A stretch of DNA of 64,000 nucleotides from Paulinella micropora. Taxonomy: Eukaryota; Cercozoa; Imbricatea; Euglyphida; Paulinellidae. The position numbers and the translations under genes were made by a program. The first letter of the stretch is position 1. Each line of letters begins with the position of its first letter. The notes under the pieces are model-generated. The model did not search any database, had not been told where the DNA came from, and saw nothing but the letters and a program-made list of their open reading frames with translations. Location: assembly GCA_019918135.1 (NCBI GenBank), contig WBZZ01001245.1, forward strand, positions 310,001 to 374,000. Direction: 5' to 3'. Shown piece after piece: positions 21,241 through 30,539 of this stretch.

Positions 21241-22648
21241 ATGAGTGAAACCAAGGACATGAAGAACACCGAGGAGTTGATGTCCCTCAACAACCTCAAG
21301 TATGAGTTGCCGGCAAATCTGGCACTCACTGAACAGGGAAGCATCTTTAAGAAGGACTTCTCCAATCAGCAGACTTACACTAGTTCGTAAGGGACTGAAA
21401 TGATTTTTATATTGCAGGCAAGCACTGATTTTGTTTATGGAAAAAATAGTTATGTCGTTTGATATCAAAGCGGATGGATTGGTTACGACCGCAGGGAATA
21501 ACTGTGGTATTGGTTTCCTAAATACTCCCGCTACCGCTATTTTTGAAAGATTTCTGCTAGAAAGTAAGGATGGAAGCGAACTTGAACGAATTGAAGATTT
21601 GAACAAGATGGTGCGAAATATTCTCCCATGGCATTATCCTCTTGCTTATCGCGGTCAGGCACAGATGGCAGGACAACACGAATCTCTATCTGTTAGCAAT
21701 GGTATTGGTGCTACTAGTGATGTTTCTAACTTTGCCGTTAAGACTGTCGTAGGCACTGGTAATTATTTGAAGGTTTGTATTCCTCTTCATTATTTCTCAG
21801 GAGTATTTAATGAGGAAACTCTCATTCCTCCTTCTTTGATTAGTGGTATGAGACTTCGTTTGACATTTGCACCGCCTCAGGAAGCATTGTCCGTTATTGG
21901 CACCACTGACGGAAAGGCGGCTGCTGGTTTAAACGGCACTGCTTTGACTTACACCGTATCAAATCCGGTTGTTATGTTGGAGACATTCTCTCTTGCTCCC
22001 GCCGTTCAAAGAAATATTCTAGAACAGATGGGAAGTACGGATGGGCTTCCACACTTATGAAACATATTATAACCAAAAGGCGAATCCGGGCACTTCCGAT
22101 GATTTTGATCTTCAAGTAAATAAAGCCGTTGCTCGTGCTCAGTGCTTGTATATCGTCACGCAAAATGTGCTCGCAGATAACGTTGGTATTGATAACCTTG
22201 GAACTGTTCAAATGCCTTATAAGCAGTATCAATGCCGTATTGGTGATTGGTATGCTCCGCAACAGAAGATGGAACTTGGAGGAAGCACCGATACTCTTGC
22301 CGCCGTTCAACGAGGATGTGCAGAATTGTATATCAACAATCTTCAATCGACTATGGGGATTCGTGATGCTTATATGACTTCTTCTGTCTCACTTGAAAAC
22401 TTTCGCAAGTTTTATGGCGATTCGGATGTTACTGCAACGACCACTAATGGTGGATTTGCAACCATTATCCAAACTCTCAATCAGTCGCCACACATTGGAG
22501 CGTCTGGTCTCGCAGTCAATAATTCGCGAACTGCTGAAGTTACTCTTCGTTATGCTGCAGATTATGATGGTAATCGTGCCATCACTGCTTGGTTGAAATT
22601 ATCAAAGTCGCGTCTATCTATCCAAGTCGTGCGGTTGTTAAGCAGTGA
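21241..22648 (+). pseudogene. MCP: Major capsid protein (double jelly-roll), broken
   Basis: The gene starts at 21241 (MSETKDMKNTEELMSLNNL). It reads through an in-frame TAA at 21388-21390 into GTEMIFILQASTDFVYGKN, then shifts frame near 21455 to FDIKADGLVTTAGN and a long clean stretch (ILPWHYPLAYRGQAQMAG). It shifts again near 22035 and once more near the end, stopping at 22646-22648. The intact product would be about 470 residues, the usual size for polinton-like virus capsid proteins. The layout of conserved blocks fits a trimeric capsomer subunit. One stop and three shifts make it inactive. Confidence 0.82.
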
Positions 22649-22751
22649 TTAAATGTAAGCCTTATATATTCAAAATCTCTCTTAGTATGTGTAGTTTAAA
22701 CAAAAAAGATAAAAAATTAAAAATTAGAATAATATATTTTATAATATAGCA
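22649..22751. promoter_or_regulatory. MCP to minor capsid spacer with an internal telomere-like motif
   Basis: At 22673-22686 the 14 bases AAATCTCTCTTAGT are identical to part of the terminal palindrome arm (6096-6109), followed by a looser match (TGTGTAGTTTAAAC against TGTGCTTAGTTTGTC allowing indels). The spacer ends with TATAGCAATG at the minor capsid start. It could be an internal recombinase or replication-protein site, or a relic of recombination with a viral end. Confidence 0.5.
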
Positions 22752-23538
22752 ATGTCATTTACAATAAGCAATTTGGAATATGAAAAGCGAACGAAAAAAA
22801 TTTCCTCCTTCGTGTCTCCTCAAGTGATAAAACAGAATCAAAATCCGCTTCTACTCACAATGGCCGGTTCGTCGTTGATCTCCCAGCAACTGGTCGTAAT
22901 ACTGATATAATCAGTGCTTATGTCGTAAAGAGTATCTCCATTCCAAATGTTTTCCCAAACATACCGAGTTATGCCAACACTCTTACATTGATTAAAACAA
23001 CTGGATCCGCTACAAAAACGGCAATCGTAACAGAAAATCAATACACCATTGATACATTTATTAACGCCCTTCAAACTGCAGTCAATTCAGCAATTGCCCC
23101 AGACTCCGTAGTTATAACTTTGAACTCCGTTAATAAATTGAATTTCGCATTCACTGATGATACGTATGCTTTTGATTATGATAATAGCACGATTAGAGAC
23201 AAGATAGGACTAACTGCCGATATTTCGGCCGCGGCGAGTAGCACGATGCAATCTATCGTGAATTTAATCGGTGAAACGGCCGTTTATAATCAAAGTCGCG
23301 CATTGAATCAGTCTGGTTTAGTTGAAGCAAATGGTAATTTCTCTGTCATTGGTAAAGAATCTAGATAAGCCGTTTGGAGTTCTTTGAATCGTCAAACGAT
23401 GTTGCCGATTACGTGTCATTTAATACGACGAAAAGTTTAAGATCTATTGATATTGTCGTTAGAAATGCGCAAGGCGTCGTGCTCGAACTGCCTGTCAATT
23501 TTGAGGTTTCAATTCTCTTGAAGGCCTATCATGCTTAA
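22752..23538 (+). pseudogene. Minor capsid (penton) protein, broken
   Basis: The gene starts MSFTISNLEYEKRTKKISS, loses frame near 22800, and is recovered as GRFVVDLPATGRNTDIISA and SIPNVFPNIPSYANTLTL. A clean stretch of beta-rich sequence runs to about 23365, followed by another shift and ESSNDVADYVSFN to the TAA at 23536-23538. About 260 residues following the MCP is the usual size and place of the single jelly-roll penton protein in polinton-like viruses. The N-terminal YE-x-RT motif before the domain is also typical. Confidence 0.7.
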
Positions 23539-23614
23539 CAAAAATGGAAATAAAACATTTATTTTTTAATTATATCTTAAAGGTATGATAAAATATATGT
23601 AAAGATAAAAAACG

Positions 23615-24137
23615 ATGCCCGACTGTAAACAAGGAAAAATATATAGCCTTAGGTCTTATCAAACTGTTCAAGTCTATATCGGTTCAACTATTCAACCATT
23701 GTATAAGCGATTATATGCACACAAAAAAGACTACGAAAAATGGATGAATGGTACTTATAATTACGTATCTTCTTATGAAATAGTCAAATATGATGATGCG
23801 TATGTTGAATTAGTCAAAGAATATCCGTGCGAAAATAAGATGCAATCGGATAAACGAGAAGGTGACATAATTAGGACTACAGAAAATTGTGTGAATAAAA
23901 GAATAGCAGGTAGAACCCAAAAGGAGTATTATCAAGACAATAAGGATTACATATCGCAAAAAGGGAAAAAATATCGCGAGAACAATAAGGATTACATATC
24001 GCAAAAAGGGAAAAAAATATCGCGAGAACAATAGGGATTGCATATCGCAACAAAGGAAAGGATATCGTGAAGAAAATAAAGATAAAGTGTCGCAACAAAA
24101 AAAAGTAAATTATCATAAAAACAATCCAACGGTTTAG
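23615..24137 (+). pseudogene. GIY-YIG endonuclease-like protein with Lys-rich tail, frameshifted
   Basis: Residues about 8-90 form a GIY-YIG domain: KIYSLRSYQTVQVYIGST, the R-x-x-x-H block RLYAHKKDY, and a Glu/Asn region ending CVNKRIAGRT. The tail is a tandem repeat of about 13 residues (KDYISQKGKKYRENN), like the Lys-rich TIR ORFs. A slip in the repeat near 24013 shortens the ATG frame; reading on gives more repeats to 24137. Family members are homing-type or repair nucleases; the repeat may bind DNA. The nuclease domain itself is intact. Confidence 0.7.
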
Positions 24138-24160
24138 CCACATTTGGAATATAAAAAATA

Positions 24161-24388
24161 ATGAGATTTATAGAAAATTTAAATGTGTTATTTATTTTTA
24201 TAAGAAATATTAACTTGCGGCGACAACAACAGCGTAAACGCCTAATCCCCTGCGGTGTCAATATTGATCAATTCTACATATATTTAAAGAAAAATCACAC
24301 ACCTATAACAGAAAAATTAATCAAGAACAAGGATTTTGAATATATAAAAAAAATGTCAATAGAGATAGAAAATAAAGTTGATAAATAA
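24161..24388 (+). CDS. Small hypothetical protein
   Basis: The 75-codon ORF has a short hydrophobic N-terminal stretch (NLNVLFIFI), a basic patch (RRQQQRKR) and a charged helix. No motif was recognised. It lies between the nuclease gene and a long poly-T tract and could be a relic. Confidence 0.3.
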   Translation: MRFIENLNVLFIFIRNINLRRQQQRKRLIPCGVNIDQFYIYLKKNHTPITEKLIKNKDFEYIKKMSIEIENKVDK

Positions 24389-24401
24389 ACATAAATAAAA
24401 C

Positions 24402-24402
<1 letters not shown>

Positions 24403-24436
<34 letters not shown>
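24403..24436. repeat. Homopolymer tract of 34 T
   Basis: An uninterrupted run of T lies two bases from the stop of the minus-strand gene at 24439. Read on that gene's strand, TAA is followed by A, C and then 34 A. Such a position resembles a genome-encoded poly(A) tail or a slippage-prone terminator between convergent genes. Confidence 0.8.
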
Positions 24437-24437
<1 letters not shown>

Positions 24438-24438
24438 T

Positions 24439-25662
24439 TTAGATGATGTCTTCAATCCAGTTTAATGAAACATAAATGTTTGCAGTTCCACTTGTATTTT
24501 GTGCGGATATGGTAAATGTCTTACTTGGTCCTATCTTGATATTATATTGAGACAAATCAATGTATATTGATGAACCACCAGATAATACATATGTAAATAT
24601 CACACTTCCGCCCGTTCTTGTAGTTCCTGCTGTATGTACTTCGGCCAATGATGGGGCGGTATCGTAATTTGAATAAGAAGGTGTTCCTTCCAATGTGGTA
24701 TTAAGAATAATTCTAGCTCTACATGTTTTAGTATCTGAATTGCTGATACATAAATTCTCAAAGTAAATTATGTTATAGTTTGTTTTGCTGTTAAATGTGG
24801 CGCGGTTTCTGATGGTAAATATAGCATTCTCAGTTGCTCCTATACTCTTGACATTATCATACGAATTAGTTATAGCAATAGTCCGATCAATTTGCCATTC
24901 AACCGCCAAAAACATGCTCGCCGTTTTCATAACAATGGATGCGAGACTTGACGAATATGCCTTCGCATAAATAGCAAACGCCGCCTGATCTAATGATGGA
25001 GTGGTAGCAGTGCTCGCGTATTTAATTGAATAAATTACTTCCATTCGTCCAGTTCGCGGATTTTCAATTTTGAATGTAGTTTGACCGCTACCCAGATATT
25101 GAACAACTATTTCAAACACATTCAATTTAGTAAAATCAATCGCGGGGAAGTTTCCAGTATCATTACATTTATCAACATTCCAAGCATATTGACTAACCAC
25201 ATTTTCCACATTTCCTGCCGTTCTTACAACAGACATTCCCAAGTTTAATTGTCTAAACATAAATTGTCTGTTGGTGTGCCTATGCCAATATCGCAATTGA
25301 AACTATCTGCTGCAATGGATGACGGAAACAATGCGGAAAATCTAGCAACTAAGCCCATACCACTTCTGTATTTTGCTCGTTCAATAGTCATGATCTGTGC
25401 GGTTGAATTACCTGAGGCCGATGTGGTCAAAACCGCCATTGAATTAGCAGTTGATACCACCCCGCCATTTGTTGCGGTTTTGTCAAAAAATCGCGTATTA
25501 ATACCATATGTAAATACATTTTGTAATACTGGAGACAAAGTGGCCGTTCGCAATTCTCCGAAGGCGGTTGTTGGTAAAGCATCTTTTATGCTATCTATTG
25601 ATAAAGAAGAAGAGACGATGTAATTGATGACGATGGTGTATTCGTGCTTTGACCGAAAAGGT
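24439..25662 (-). pseudogene. Putative virion or attachment protein, frameshifted
   Basis: A start at 25662 gives MNLFGQSTNTPSSSIT, then the frame changes in a TCT repeat near 25608 to SIKDALPTTAFGELRTATLS, and again near 25260 into the long frame that ends at 24439. The full product would be about 400 residues, rich in beta-prone and Thr/Ser sequence, without obvious repeats. The TTAFGELRTA segment resembles N-terminal parts of phage tail-associated proteins. The N-terminal MNLFGQS pairs with MNIFGRS of the gene at 17023. A surface protein is the likeliest role. Confidence 0.5.
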
Positions 25663-25690
25663 TCATTTTATATTTTATATTATATAAAAT

Positions 25691-25969
25691 ATGTCATGGA
25701 TAATAATACGCGAATTGCCAAGCGATATAGTTGGACACATAAAAACATTTGTTTATTCAGAAATGTCCCAGCAGAATTATAAAAAAGAATTTTGTAATAT
25801 ATGCGGTTTGTCTCGCAAATTCCAATCACATCCCCCCATTATAGCAGTTGATATTGATAATGTAGATGGTGTCCAGTTTTTCACAATCTGTTCCATTAAT
25901 TGCTACAGACGAGAGTCTAATATTAGAGCAAGATACCGCGAGCCGCCTTTAATCGTTGTTAAAAATTAA
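25691..25969 (+). CDS. Small zinc-ribbon-like protein
   Basis: The 92-residue product has CNICGLSRKFQS and a later C-x4-C pair (ICSINCYRR), giving one possible zinc site. Its 3' end overlaps the convergent recombinase gene by four bases. It appears intact. Similar small Cys proteins are common in viruses of protists; role unknown. Confidence 0.45.
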   Translation: MSWIIIRELPSDIVGHIKTFVYSEMSQQNYKKEFCNICGLSRKFQSHPPIIAVDIDNVDGVQFFTICSINCYRRESNIRARYREPPLIVVKN

Positions 25970-27277
25970 TCTTTTTGTTTAAGTAATCTCGCAATCCCTC
26001 GCACTGGTGTTGTTTCTGCCGATTGTTCTTCTTGTGGTTTTGCTTCTTTTTTCTCTTTGATAAATGCGTTTACAATACGGCGCCAATCTTGCTTAATTGT
26101 CGTAGTTTAGTATTTGTTATTCTCCCCCCATGATCATTATAAATCTGCTCAAGCAATTTATACTTGTCCTCTCTGCTAGCCCTTTTGCCTAATGTTTGAT
26201 ATTTGCTTTCTGCCGTGTCGTTTTCGCTTTCAGTTTCATTAATATTATTTAAATTCAGACATAAATCTATTTTGCGTCTCAACTCCTCTGATTCTGTTTT
26301 AATCCCTTCTGCTTTTATTTCTTCAGGGTCGGCCACATTCCCCCATGAATAACTAAATGAAGTCAGTAAATCGCCGTGTCCCAATATATTGCTTACCCAC
26401 GAATTAAAATTCTCTAATTTCGGATTGGCAAAATTACTATACGACAAACTAGCATATAGTTTTCGAAACATACTACTTTTCTGCGTGTATTCCGATAGCC
26501 AAGGGAAGATTTTGATAATTCTTTTGTTTAGTTCATTATTCTTTTATTTATCAAGCACACCCTCATTGTTGATAATAACTGCTTTTTTCTTTTTGAAAGG
26601 TTTCCGTATTGAATTTACCTTTTCTATTACGAATTCAGGAGTAAAAAGGACAGCAGGCCTCTCAGTCCAATTCTTTTTTGTCCTTCTCTTTTCTTTGCCA
26701 GGTTATTTACCCTCAGCCAACTTGTCTTATCTGGTATCAATTCATATGTGTTTTTGTCAAATATTTCCACAGGCCTTGCTCCAATTGCTATCATCAAAGC
26801 AAGTAGTTTAAGATAAGGATCATTACTTAATATCATATCATTCATTTTAGCCATTACATCGCGAACATCAATTTGTATTTTTTGTTCATTTTTTGCTTTG
26901 ACATCTTTCTTATACCCCTCAACAATATCAATCCGCTCGTCTTCATTCAGATTAAAATATTTATCCAGTTTGCTCATTTCATATACTTTTTCACTTTGAT
27001 GAGGCTCTATTGCTTTTTTTCTCACCTCAGAAAATCTTTGTCTTCTACTATTCAAATTAGGATACACAATAGCATATTTCGGATATATGACTCTTAGTGC
27101 CTCAAGTGCCTCTTCATCACTCGTTGGTGTGCTAAATAGCGATATAATAGCATTATGAAAGGCAACACTTGGTTTCAACTCACTATCGTAGAAGTTGGAC
27201 ACGACTTCATAAATTTTATTTTCAGTAGTAGCAACTTTTAACTGCCTAACAAATTTCCTGTCATCTTCGCTCCACAT
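25966..27277 (-). pseudogene. Tyrosine recombinase, telomere-resolvase (protelomerase)-like, broken
   Basis: The gene starts at 27277 (MWSEDDRKFVRQLK). Residues about 157-172 read LLALMIAIGARPVEIF, containing the first catalytic Arg, followed by a Lys region (NNLAKKREG). A frameshift near 26680 and an in-frame TAA near 26545 precede SSMFRKLYASLSY (second Arg) and ILGHGDLLTSFSY, where His and Tyr are nine residues apart as in tyrosine recombinases. A last shift near 26090 gives a basic tail ending at 25966. The RPVEI and FRKLYA contexts resemble bacterial and phage telomere resolvases more than integrases. With palindromic ends on the element, hairpin telomere formation is the natural role; plain integration is the alternative. 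Confidence 0.65.
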
Positions 27278-27300
27278 CCTCAGTATATATTAGACAAGTT

Positions 27301-28555
27301 TATTTTAATTATTTTAAATCATAAATCCAAATTAATTGCGATATTCTTCTTAAATGTTGTTTGTTCCACTTGGCAGGCTAAGATTAATAACAAGCAACCG
27401 ATTGAGCCAAACTCGTGTTAGTATTAATAAAGGCCAAATTGTCGGTGGCCAATACCCCCGGCCGGAAACTTTATTTTCCTTATCACATTAAAAGGGGAGA
27501 GGAACAAATATTTTCTATTTCTTAATAAAAGGTTGGCCAGGTTAGACAATATAAAAAATAGTTAATAGGAAGAAGAATAATATAATACATATTGAAATTT
27601 AATAACTAAAAAGTGTCCAACCTTCAAAAAACCTACTTGGACACGGCCAACCATGGGGTTGGACACAAATAGGAGAAGACAATCACACTCACCTGCTCTT
27701 ATATATCACGCGCCTGCTCTTATATTCAACTCATTGAATTATATATTAAGTATTACTATACATCGTATATATAATGAGTTCTACCATAGAAGAAATAAAG
27801 GCCGTGTTCAACCGCCCTGATCCAAAGAAGCAACGATATAGAGCAAAGTATGTGGAAAATAATAAGGAGAAAATTAAAGAGCATCAAAGGAAATATAGAG
27901 AAGCAAATAAGGATAAGATAAATAAACAACGAGGGGAATACTATAAGAAAAATAAGGATAAGATCCAAGAGCGAAAAAAAATACAGAGAAATTAATAAGA
28001 AAATAATAGATAAATACAAGGAAGAATACCTTAAGCAGATAGAGAAAGCCCCGGATCCTAATGTTGAATATTTAAGATCCCTTCAATTTTGATCGCATTG
28101 GTAAAATAATATCGTTATGGCTGAGCCGGTGCCACCAATTTTGGTCAAAAAGGATTTTTTTTGCCGATCGTCCAAGGAGAAAAAGCAAAAAGCAAATTTA
28201 TTTTTCTTTTGTATGTTTCCCCCATTTGGCTTCCGTGGCTATTACTACCCCCCGCCACTCACTTCGTGAGTGTCTGCACCCCCCCATTAGGGGGTGATAA
28301 TCATTTATGTATTCAAACTTGTCCATTCATGTATCGAATGCAAGCACTAAAAAAGAATAAAACGCACACAGGATGACAGAAAAACAGACAGGAAGCACAA
28401 AGCATAACCTTGTTTTACAAATAAAACGACAAACTAAGCACACTAAGAGAGATTTAGACAAAATAACGACAAAAACCATATAAACGAAGTTATATACAAT
28501 TTTATGAAATAAAATGGTGTTTTTGTCTTTATTCGTCTAAATCTCTCTTAGTGTG
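27301..28555 (-). repeat. Right terminal inverted repeat of provirus copy 1
   Basis: This is the inverted partner of 5993-7258, with the same Lys-rich ORF (27774-28092), hairpin and terminal palindrome. A few indels separate the arms, for example a much shorter G/C tract here. The arms have stayed more alike than the age of the broken genes suggests, which could reflect gene conversion. Confidence 0.9.
27774..28092 (+). pseudogene. Lys-rich NKDKI-repeat protein in the right TIR, frameshifted
   Basis: This is the second copy of the TIR gene. The ATG frame covers 27774-27995; the continuation after the A8 run at about 27975-27982 ends at 28090-28092. Both copies share the same A8 context, so the slip is ancestral, spread by conversion, or tolerated through frameshifting. 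A TATA-like AT-rich stretch lies just before the ATG. Confidence 0.6.
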
Positions 28556-28693
28556 CTTTGTTTGTCGTATTTTTGTAAAACAAGGGTATGTTTTGTGCTT
28601 CCTGTGTCTGTTTTTCTGTCATCCTGTGTGCGTGTTATGCTTTTTTAGTGTTTGTATTTGATACATGAATGGACGAGTTTGAATACATAAATG

Positions 28694-28698
<5 letters not shown>
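28297..28698. repeat. Head-to-head junction palindrome of two provirus copies
   Basis: The core (28439-28476 paired with 28519-28555) matches the left terminal palindrome. Symmetry continues outward: 28297-28438 is the reverse complement of 28556-28698. The right flank is thus another copy of the viral subterminal sequence, as also seen at 6112-6258. It is a junction of two viral ends back to back and stops at the (TA)n tract that borders the 32 kb element. The right core arm has lost one base. Confidence 0.85.
28556..28698. mobile_element. Terminus of provirus copy 2
   Basis: After the junction palindrome, the sequence repeats the viral subterminal DNA (TTTGTAAAACAAGGGTATG, AATGGACGAGTTTGAATAC) with a few substitutions from 6112-6258, and stops at GATTAT where the (TA)n tract begins. 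It is the outermost part of a second viral copy. The rest of that end is missing. Confidence 0.8.

Positions 28699-28728
<30 letters not shown>
28694..28728. repeat. (TA)n microsatellite at the left edge of the 32 kb element
   Basis: About 17 TA units separate viral DNA from the first unique bases of the element (ATCTAAATCCTTGG). A similar tract (60975-60995) lies at the other edge. The element therefore sits in, or duplicated, a TA target. Confidence 0.85.
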
Positions 28729-28730
<2 letters not shown>

Positions 28731-28740
28731 AAATCCTTGG

Positions 28741-29040
28741 AAAAAAGTGGACCCTCCCGTTACCCAAAACAGCAGGAGCCGTTACTTTTTTGAAAAGATG
28801 AGTAACGGTTACTGTTTCCCGGGAACCTTTTTCGCGGGAATCTTTTTCGAAAATTGAGTAACGGCTACGTTTTCACGTGAACCTTTTTCGCGGGAATCTT
28901 TTTCAAAATTGAGTAATGGTTACGTTTTCACGTGAACCTTTTTCGCGGGAATCTTTTTCAAAAAATAAGTAACGGTTCCAGGAGCCGTTACTCAATTTTT
29001 TGAAAAAAACTTCCCGGGAAAACGGTAGCCGTTACGCATC
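28741..29040. repeat. Outer subterminal repeats with GTAACGG sites (left)
   Basis: About 300 bases hold several short modules of the form GTAACGGTTACG, CACGTGAACC, TTTTTCGCGGGAATC and TTTTTCAAAA. GTAACGG or CCGTTAC occurs at about 28790, 28803, 28857, 28970, 28985 and 29028. Nothing codes for protein. The TAACGG core equals the consensus of MYB-type DNA-binding proteins (YAACKG). Confidence 0.75.
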
Positions 29041-30140
29041 TTAGAAGAAGATAAAGAAGAGGAAGCAGGGGGGAGGAGGAGAGGAGAAAGAAGAGACGCA
29101 TAGCTGTCGAGATAGGGGATGAAGGGGAAGATGAGGAGATTGGAAAGGGTGAAATAGAAGAGAGAAGAGGAGGAGAGTGGAAAGGGTGAAAAGGAAGAAG
29201 AAGGACAAGAAGGAGAAGGAGATACTAAAGCAGAGGAAGCAGGGGGAGGGGGGAGGACAGGAGAGGAGAAAGAAGAGACGCATAGCTGTCGAGATAGGGG
29301 ATGAAGGGGAAGACGAGGAGATTGGAAAGGGTGAAATGGAAGAGAGAAGAGGAGGAGGAGAGTGGAAAGGGTGAAAAGGAAGAAGGACAAGAAGGAGAAG
29401 GAGATATTAAAGCAGAGAGGAGAGGAGAAAGAAGAGATGCATAGCTGTCGAGATAGGGGATGAAGGGGAAGATGAGGAGATTGGAAAGGGTGAAATGGAA
29501 GAGAGAAGAGGAGGAGGAGAGTGGAAAGGGTGAAAAGGAAGAAGAAGGACAAGAAGGAGAAGGAGATACTAAAGCAGAGGAAGCAGGAGAGGGGAGGATA
29601 GGAGAGGAGAAAGAAGAGATGCATAGCTGTCGAGATAGGGGATGAAGGGGAAGATGAGGAGATTGGAAAGGGGTGAAATGGAAGAGAGAAGAGGAGGAGG
29701 AGAGTGGAAAGGGTGAAAAGGAAGAAGAAGGACAAGAAGGAGAAGGAGATACTAAAGCAGAGGAAGCAGGGGGGGAGGGGAGGATAGGAGAGGAGAAAGA
29801 AGAGATGCATAGCTGTCGAGATAGGGGATGAAGGGGAAGATGAGGAGATTGGAAAGGGTGAAATGGAAGAGAGAAGAGGAGGAGGAGAGTGGAAAGGGTG
29901 AAAAGGAAGAAGAAGGACAAGAAGGAGAAGGAGATACTAAAGCAGAGGAAGCAGGGGGAGAGGGGAGGATAGGAGAGGAGAAAGAAGAGATGCATAGCTG
30001 TCGAGATAGGGGATGAAGGGGAAGATGAGGAGATTGGAAAGGGTGAAATGGAAGAGAGAAGAGGAGGAGGAGAGTGGAAAGGGTGAAAAGGAAGAAGAAG
30101 GACAAGAAGGAGAAGGAGATACTAAAGAAGAGGAAGCAGG
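29041..30140 (+). repeat. Purine-rich minisatellite, left block A (six units)
   Basis: Units of about 160-185 bases are almost pure purine on this strand (GGAGAAGGAGATACTAAAGC, GGAGATTGGAAAGGG), each marked by GCATAGCTGTCGAGATAGGGG. The marker occurs at about 29100, 29285, 29445, 29625, 29810 and 29995. The long Ser/Pro/Phe frames on the other strand are by-products of the repeat. Such tracts can form triplex DNA. Confidence 0.85.
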
Positions 30141-30539
30141 GGGGTGCTACTGTTTTCTGTGAGCCTTTTTCGATTGAATCTCTTTCAAAAATGGAGTAAC
30201 GGCTACGTTTTCACGGGAACCTTTTTCGCTGGAATCTTTTTCGAAAAATTAGTAACGGCTCCTGGGCCGTTACTCCATTTTTTGAAAAAAACTAGTAACG
30301 GTTTTCACCTTCCCAGACCCTATTGCTTTTTTTCTTATTATTTATTACATATTATATGTTAGATATTTCTGATATATAATATGTAATAAATAATAAGAAA
30401 AAAAGTAATGGGGTCGGGAAGGTGGAAAACCGTTACTTTTTTTTTGAAAAAATAAGTAACGGCTAGCCGTTTTCCCGGGAACTTTTTTCGAACAAGAAAA
30501 GTAACGGCTATTTCGGTGGACCAGTGAAATTTTCGACCA
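30141..30539. repeat. GTAACGG modules and a long hairpin (left copy 1)
   Basis: A near-perfect inverted repeat of about 140 bases runs from GTAACGG at 30295 to CCGTTAC at 30436, with an AT-rich stem (CTTATTATTTATTACATATT) and a centre near 30365. Further GTAACGG modules flank it, one as GTAACGGCTAGCCG. Two more hairpins of this type lie at 31701-31838 and 32640-32781. Confidence 0.8.

Larger units (their letters stand above)
5993..28555 (+). mobile_element. Integrated polinton-like virus (provirus copy 1)
   Basis: The element is bounded by palindromic ends inside terminal inverted repeats of about 1.26 kb. It carries the morphogenetic set of a small double-jelly-roll DNA virus: major capsid protein, minor capsid protein and A32-like packaging ATPase. 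It also has a primase-SF3 helicase, a fibre, a PLA2 protein, GIY-YIG and Lys-rich proteins and a tyrosine recombinase. There is no DNA polymerase gene, so replication must have borrowed one from the host or a helper virus, as virophages do. No maturation protease was recognised. Most long genes have frameshifts or stops, so this is an ancient non-functional copy. It is clearly more AT-rich than the flanks. Confidence 0.88.

Noticed and set aside
18307..21390. In-frame TAA codons as evidence of a ciliate-like genetic code
   Set aside because: Many intact small genes of the same virus end properly at TAA or TAG, and copy 2 has CAA or TTA where copy 1 has TAA. The stops are mutations.
21384..21419. 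A GTAAGG ... TTGCAG stretch in the capsid gene that looks like a tiny spliceosomal intron
   Set aside because: Removing it puts the two sides out of frame, whereas reading straight through the TAA gives typical capsid sequence on both sides. A nonsense mutation fits better.
28161..28376. Small frames in the outer viral TIR, including one starting MAEPVPPILVKKD
   Set aside because: The two TIR copies differ by indels that change the frame, and the sequence runs into G-tracts and hairpins; coding is not supported.
28694..28728. (TA)n tract as the element's own telomere
   Set aside because: It lies outside the conserved terminal 14 bp, and similar tracts occur on both sides; target microsatellite or target duplication is simpler.
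29041..30140. CRISPR-like array
   Set aside because: The repeats are about 185 bp tandem units without unique spacers, in a eukaryotic setting.
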